Of a DNA stretch of 64,000 nucleotides, positions 59,508 to 64,000 are shown piece after piece. The notes beneath the pieces are model-generated. The model was not told the DNA's origin. It ran no database searches and saw only the letters and a program-made list of their open reading frames with translations. The DNA is from Gammaproteobacteria bacterium (GTDB lineage: Bacteria; Pseudomonadota; Gammaproteobacteria; Steroidobacterales; GCA-2729495). How positions within the stretch are numbered: position 1 is the first letter of the stretch; every line of letters begins with the position of its first letter. The DNA is taken from assembly GCA_030746435.1 (NCBI GenBank), contig JASLMV010000005.1:62001-126000 (forward strand). The letters are read 5' to 3'. The position numbers and the translations under genes are program-made.

Positions 59508-61280
59508 ATGCGCACACATTACTGCGGCGACATCAACGCATCGCATAACGGTCAGGAAATTTCCGTCACCGGCTGGGTCCACCGCCGGCGCGACCACGGT
59601 GGCGTGATATTTATAGACCTGCGCGACCGCGAAGGTTTGTTGCAGGTGGTGTGCGATCCCGATACACCGGAATTGTTTGCCGTGGCAGAGCGTATCCGTG
59701 GTGAATACGTATTGGCGATCACGGGCAAAGTGCGGCCGCGGCCGGAGGGCACGGTGAACCCGAATATGCCAACCGGCGAAGTCGAAGTGCTCGCCACGGA
59801 CCTGGAAATTCTGAACGTGGCCGAGACCCCGCCGTTCCACCACGACGAACACCCGAGCGAAGACCTCCGGCTACAGTACCGTTACCTGGACCTGCGCCGC
59901 GAGGAAATGACCGACCGTATCCGCTTGCGGCACGCGGTGACGCGCAGTATGCGGGCTTTCCTCGACGCCAACGGATTCCTGGATATAGAAACCCCGATAC
60001 TGACGCGCGCAACGCCGGAAGGGGCGCGCGATTACGTTGTGCCCAGCCGCACGCAACAGGGCAGTTTCTTCGCGCTGCCGCAGTCGCCGCAGCTCTTCAA
60101 GCAGCTCCTGATGATGTCGGGCATGGACCGCTACTATCAGATCGCCCGTTGTTTCCGCGATGAAGATTTACGTGCAGACAGGCAACCCGAATTCACGCAG
60201 CTCGATGTCGAGATGTCTTTCGTGAATGAAGACGATGTCATGTCGATCATGGAGTCGTTGATCCGGGAGGTGTTCAAAGAGTCTGTCGGCGTCGAATTGC
60301 CGGCCGAATTCCCGCGCATGAGCTGGGGCGATGCGATGCGCCGCTTCGGCACCGACCGGCCCGACCTGCGCATCCCGCTGGAACTCGTCGATGTCGCAGA
60401 CCTTATGGACGGAGTCGAGTTCAAGGTGTTCGCCGGCCCGGCCGCCGATCCCGAGGGACGGGTCGCGGCGCTCGCGTTGCCGGGCGGCGCGCAACTGTCA
60501 CGTAAGGAAATCGACGGCTATACCGATTTTGTCGGCCGCTACGGCGCGAAGGGTCTTGCTTATATAAAGGTAACCGACCCGGCGAAGGGTAGCGACGGCA
60601 TGCAGTCGCCGATACTCAAGTTCCTGCCGGACGCAACCATCGCCGGGCTGGTCGAGCGGCTCGCACTCAAGGCTGGCGACATTGTGTTCTTCGGCGCAGA
60701 TAAACGGACCATCGTTTGCGACGCGCTCGGCGCGCTCCGCGTGAAGCTCGGTGAAGACCGCGGGCTGGTCGAAGGTGACTGGAGTCCGCTCTGGATTGTT
60801 GATTTTCCGTTGTTCGAGTTCGACTCACAGGAAAAGCGCTGGGATGCCCTGCATCATCCGTTCACGGCGCCCGACGGTACGGACCCGGATGCGTTACGCG
60901 CAGCACCGGGCGATGCAGGGTCGCGTGCCTACGACATGGTGCTGAACGGCACGGAAATCGGCGGGGGTTCCATCCGTATCCATGACGCGGATATGCAGTC
61001 GGCCGTGTTCGATGTGCTCGGCATCGACGAACAGGAGGCCGAAACCAAATTCGGCTTCCTGCTGAAAGCACTTAAGTATGGCTGTCCTCCGCACGGCGGT
61101 ATCGCCTTCGGTCTCGATCGCCTGGTCATGCTGATGGCCGGCGCACACAGCATCCGTGATGTGATTGCCTTCCCGAAAACCCAGTCGGCCAGCTGTCTCC
61201 TTACCGACGCGCCGGGGCCGGTCTCAAGTCAGCAACTGCGCGAAACCGGCATACGCCTGCGCAAGGCCGACAAAAGCTGA
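59508..61280 (+). CDS. aspS: Aspartyl-tRNA synthetase
   Basis: 590 aa, the same as E. coli. OB-fold anticodon domain ([24 protein letters not shown]), class II motif 1 ([32 protein letters not shown]), motif 2 ([28 protein letters not shown]), the bacterial GAD insertion and motif 3 ([15 protein letters not shown]). It charges tRNA-Asp; the discriminating versus non-discriminating nature cannot be told. It is 48 nt after the DUF502 gene. Confidence 0.98.
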   Translation: MRTHYCGDINASHNGQEISVTGWVHRRRDHGGVIFIDLRDREGLLQVVCDPDTPELFAVAERIRGEYVLAITGKVRPRPEGTVNPNMPTGEVEVLATDLEILNVAETPPFHHDEHPSEDLRLQYRYLDLRREEMTDRIRLRHAVTRSMRAFLDANGFLDIETPILTRATPEGARDYVVPSRTQQGSFFALPQSPQLFKQLLMMSGMDRYYQIARCFRDEDLRADRQPEFTQLDVEMSFVNEDDVMSIMESLIREVFKESVGVELPAEFPRMSWGDAMRRFGTDRPDLRIPLELVDVADLMDGVEFKVFAGPAADPEGRVAALALPGGAQLSRKEIDGYTDFVGRYGAKGLAYIKVTDPAKGSDGMQSPILKFLPDATIAGLVERLALKAGDIVFFGADKRTIVCDALGALRVKLGEDRGLVEGDWSPLWIVDFPLFEFDSQEKRWDALHHPFTAPDGTDPDALRAAPGDAGSRAYDMVLNGTEIGGGSIRIHDADMQSAVFDVLGIDEQEAETKFGFLLKALKYGCPPHGGIAFGLDRLVMLMAGAHSIRDVIAFPKTQSASCLLTDAPGPVSSQQLRETGIRLRKADKS

Positions 61281-61290
61281 ATCTGCACCC

Positions 61291-61920
61291 ATGACCGGAC
61301 CGACGGCTATCCTGGTGCATGGCCTGTGGATGACGGGTGCGGAACTCTTCATGCTGAAGAAATGGCTCCGGGCCGATGGCTTTCACGTGTATCGCTTCCG
61401 TTACTCCATGGTCCGGCAACCGCTGGAACACAATATCGGGAAGCTCAATGAGTTCATTCGCAGCCATGCCGCGGGTGAGACGCACCTGGTCGGGCATAGT
61501 CTGGGTGGCGTGCTCGCACTGCAAACCCTGCAGCGCTTTCCCGATCTGCCGGTCGCCAGAGTTGTATGCCTGGGCTCACCCCTGACCGATACGGTTGCGG
61601 GCAGGCGCTTCGTAAGTTTTGGCGCGGGGCGCAGGATGGTGGGCAAGACACTGCCCGAAGCCATATTCGAGGAACCCCTTGTCGAATGGAAGGGCAAGCA
61701 GCCGGTCGGCGTGTTAGCCGGTACCCGCGGTTTCGGGATCGGCAAGCTGACAGGCCGGCTGCCGCGCCCCAACGACGGTGTGGTAACGCTGGCGGAAACC
61801 TGCCTGCCGGGGATCACCGACCACATGGTGCTGACACTCAGCCACACGGGGCTGGTGGTATCGAAACACGCAGCGAAACAGTGCGCCTGGTTCTTGCGCC
61901 ACGGCACTTTCAAGCGGTAG
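61291..61920 (+). CDS. Alpha/beta hydrolase
   Basis: 209 aa from ATG 61291, 10 nt after aspS. Oxyanion region ILVHGLWMTG, nucleophile elbow GHSLGGVLAL, and probable Asp and His in NDGVVTLAET and LSHTGLVVS. A short lipase-type hydrolase without signal peptide; the substrate is unknown. It converges with mutS. Confidence 0.85.
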   Translation: MTGPTAILVHGLWMTGAELFMLKKWLRADGFHVYRFRYSMVRQPLEHNIGKLNEFIRSHAAGETHLVGHSLGGVLALQTLQRFPDLPVARVVCLGSPLTDTVAGRRFVSFGAGRRMVGKTLPEAIFEEPLVEWKGKQPVGVLAGTRGFGIGKLTGRLPRPNDGVVTLAETCLPGITDHMVLTLSHTGLVVSKHAAKQCAWFLRHGTFKR

Positions 61921-61967
61921 GAATAACCTGCAGCTGGCACGAGTCGGCATTTGGAACCGGCTCAAGT

Positions 61968-64000
61968 CTATTTGAGTTTCTGCTTCAACAGGTAGAGTGC
62001 CTCGAGCGCCTGCCGGGGCGTCAGCTCATCGGGGTTCAGCGCCTCAAGTGCGGCCCGCACAGCATCGGGAGCAGACTCAGGCGGCGTCAGTTCGAAGGGC
62101 GCAGGCGTGGTGGCGGGTGCGGCCGCATCGGCATGCTGTTCCAGTTCCGCAAGGTAGCCGCGCGCATACTCGATAACGGGGCCCGGAACGCCCGCCAGTG
62201 CTGCGACCTGCAGCCCGTAACTCTTGTTGGCCGGGCCGTCCTTCACCGCGTGCATGAACACCAGCTTGCCGTTGTGTTCCGTGGCATCCAGGTGCAGGTT
62301 AACCGTCGCAGGGATTTCGTCCGCGAGCGCCGTGAGTTCGAAATAGTGGGTGGCGAACAGCGTGAACGCGCCGACCTGTTCGCCTATGTAATGGGCTGTG
62401 GCCCAGGCGAGCGACAGGCCGTCGAAGGTACTGGTGCCGCGGCCGATTTCATCCATCAGTACCAGGCTCTCCGGCGTCGCGTTGTGGAGGATATTGGCAG
62501 TTTCCGTCATTTCCACCATAAAGGTCGAGCGTCCGCCCGACAGGTCATCGGTCGCACCGACGCGGGTAAAGATGCGGTCGAGCGGCCCGATCGTGCAACT
62601 TTGTGCGGGCACGAAACTGCCGATGTGGGCGAGCAGCGCGATCAGTGCTGTCTGGCGCATGTAGGTCGATTTGCCGCCCATGTTCGGACCCGTGATGATC
62701 AGCAGGCGGTGTTCCGCACCGGCTTCCAGGTCATTGGCAATAAAGGGTTCGTCGATGACCTGCTCGACTACCGGGTGCCGGCCCTTAACGATATGGATTC
62801 CCGGTTCATTAATGAACTCGGGGCGGCAGTAGTCGAGGGACTGCGACCGTTCAGCGAGGTTCAGCAGCACATCGGTTTCTGCGACAGCCGCGGCCATGGC
62901 CTGCAGGCCTTCGAGTACGGCAAGGTGGGAGGTCAGCAGGTCTTCGTATAGGTGTTTCTCCCGTGCCAGCGAGCGTTCGCGCGCGCTTAAGACCTGGTCT
63001 TCGAAAGTTTTCAGCTCCGGCGTTATGTACCGTTCGGCACCCTTGAGCGTTTGCCGCCGCACGTATTCTTCCGGTGCTCTCTCCGACTGCACCTTGCTGA
63101 TCTCGATGTAATAACCGTGCACACGGTTGTAACCGACTTTTAGCGATGCCAGCCCCGTGCGTTCGCGTTCGCGCTGCTCGAGCTCGCTCAGGAACGAATT
63201 TGCATTCGTGCTGAGTTCGCGCAGTTCGTCGAGTTCGGCATCGTAACCTGTTGCGATGACACCACCGTCGCGGATTAGCATCGGCGGGTCTTCGATAATC
63301 GCCGCTTCCAGCCGTTCCAGTGTTTCCGTGTGATCGCCGAGTTGCACCGCGAGTTCACCCAGCAAATCACCCGAAGTCCTGCCGAGGATCGTTTTAATCA
63401 CAGGTACCCGGCGCAGCGCGTTCCGCAACTGGGCCAGGTCTTTGGGCCGAGCGCTGCCAAGACCAATGCGTGCGAGTATGCGTTCGAGGTCGCCGCTGGC
63501 GTTGAGCTCCGGCCGGAGTTCATCCGCGATCGAAGTGCCGAGTTGGCTCAGCGCTTCGAAACGTTGTTCGAGTATTGCGTGATCCCGTAACGGGCGGTTA
63601 ATCCAGCGGTGCAGGAGGCGGCTGCCCATCGGCGTCGTGCAGCGGTCCAGGATGCCGGCGAGCGTATGCTCAGGACGGCCGGCGAGGCTGGTGTCGAGCT
63701 CCAGGTTGCGGCGGGTTGCTGCATCCATGAGGAGCGCATCGGAACGGTTTTCGACGGTCAGTCCGGTCAGGTGGGGCAGGTGCCCCCGTTGCGTGTCCTG
63801 CACGTATTGCAGCAGCGCCCCCGCGGCACAGACGGCATGATCCAGTTGTTCGCAGCCGAAACCCGACAGGTCGCGGGTGCCGAACTGGCTGCACAGGATG
63901 CGCCGCGCACTGTCCGCCTCGAAATGCCAGGGTGGCAGGCTGTAGGTACCCTTCCTGAATTCGAGATCACCACTTTCCTGCAGACCTTCTTCTACAAGCA
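61968..64000 (-). CDS. mutS: DNA mismatch repair protein MutS (5' part outside window)
   Basis: About 677 of the usual 850 residues are present; the frame is open to the right edge, so the missing part is the mismatch-binding N-terminal domain. Connector and lever domains, clamp ([26 protein letters not shown]), Walker [20 protein letters not shown], Walker [18 protein letters not shown], and the final C-terminal helical tail are seen. It recognises mispairs and recruits MutL. Confidence 0.97.
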   Translation of the reverse strand, partial: LVEEGLQESGDLEFRKGTYSLPPWHFEADSARRILCSQFGTRDLSGFGCEQLDHAVCAAGALLQYVQDTQRGHLPHLTGLTVENRSDALLMDAATRRNLELDTSLAGRPEHTLAGILDRCTTPMGSRLLHRWINRPLRDHAILEQRFEALSQLGTSIADELRPELNASGDLERILARIGLGSARPKDLAQLRNALRRVPVIKTILGRTSGDLLGELAVQLGDHTETLERLEAAIIEDPPMLIRDGGVIATGYDAELDELRELSTNANSFLSELEQRERERTGLASLKVGYNRVHGYYIEISKVQSERAPEEYVRRQTLKGAERYITPELKTFEDQVLSARERSLAREKHLYEDLLTSHLAVLEGLQAMAAAVAETDVLLNLAERSQSLDYCRPEFINEPGIHIVKGRHPVVEQVIDEPFIANDLEAGAEHRLLIITGPNMGGKSTYMRQTALIALLAHIGSFVPAQSCTIGPLDRIFTRVGATDDLSGGRSTFMVEMTETANILHNATPESLVLMDEIGRGTSTFDGLSLAWATAHYIGEQVGAFTLFATHYFELTALADEIPATVNLHLDATEHNGKLVFMHAVKDGPANKSYGLQVAALAGVPGPVIEYARGYLAELEQHADAAAPATTPAPFELTPPESAPDAVRAALEALNPDELTPRQALEALYLLKQKLK

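Noticed and set aside
61566-62951. Open frame of 461 codons on the plus strand
   Set aside because: It covers the end of the hydrolase gene in another frame and the antisense of mutS. The product has no recognisable motif, and both genes it overlaps have clear families.

Overview
The window reads as one contiguous piece of core chromosome from a gammaproteobacterium. It has an LPS/Lpt export operon next to rpoN, a full dcw (division and cell wall) cluster from mraZ to lpxC, ZapD, LpoA, BamD, DAP-type MurE and PilD-C-B-A with PilS/PilR. The order pilD-pilC-pilB-pilA-pilR-pilS-sucCD-nadE-bamD resembles Xanthomonadales-like and other deep-branching gammaproteobacterial lineages rather than Enterobacteriaceae. 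That placement is inference. No phage, IS, CRISPR, tRNA or rRNA gene was found.

Layout. 1-7504 (minus strand) holds yrbG-kdsD-kdsC-lptC-lptA-lptB-rpoN-hpf-rapZ and the first codons of an MgtE-like gene, i.e. Kdo synthesis, the LPS bridge, sigma-54 and its satellites, but without ptsN or npr. 7639-10367 (plus) holds ibaG-murA and sspA-sspB. 10377-13335 (minus) holds lpoA-yraN-diaA, divergent from rsmI (13456). RNase P RNA follows at about 14380-14722 with its own promoter and terminator. 14931-33778 is the dcw cluster, headed by a promoter and three MraZ boxes: mraZ-rsmH-ftsL-ftsI-murE-murF-mraY-murD-ftsW-murG-murC-murB-ddl-ftsQ-ftsA-ftsZ, then lpxC. Most genes overlap by 1-11 nt. 33816-38834 holds a DciA-like gene (minus), a cyclic-di-GMP-I riboswitch ahead of an M23 peptidase, secA and mutT. 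38831-48893 (minus) holds zapD, coaE, pilD, pilC, pilB, two pilins, pilR and pilS. 49105-52828 (plus) holds sucC-sucD-nadE. bamD (minus) is divergent from rluD-pgeF-clpB, which is followed by an FmdB-type protein, a DUF502 protein, aspS and an alpha/beta hydrolase. mutS (minus) runs off the right edge.

How the parts work together. Most genes serve envelope growth: UDP-MurNAc-pentapeptide synthesis (murA-F, ddl, mraY, murG), septation (ftsL, I, W, Q, A, Z, zapD, lpoA), outer-membrane assembly (lpt, kds, lpxC, bamD) and secretion (secA). RpoN at the left end and PilS/PilR at 45.9-48.9 kb meet at an exact -24/-12 promoter in front of the major pilin gene. c-di-GMP is read by a riboswitch in front of the peptidoglycan peptidase gene.

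Two signals stand out. First, SecA carries an insertion of about 55 residues in its preprotein cross-linking domain, and this insertion closely resembles the N-terminal domain of translation initiation factor IF3. I know of no description of such an insertion. Second, the class-I c-di-GMP riboswitch controls a LytM/M23 peptidase. Lesser signals are a tandem pilin lacking Gly14 and Pro22, a sigma-32 promoter lying across the pgeF stop codon in front of clpB, and a palindrome cluster at the end of coaE.
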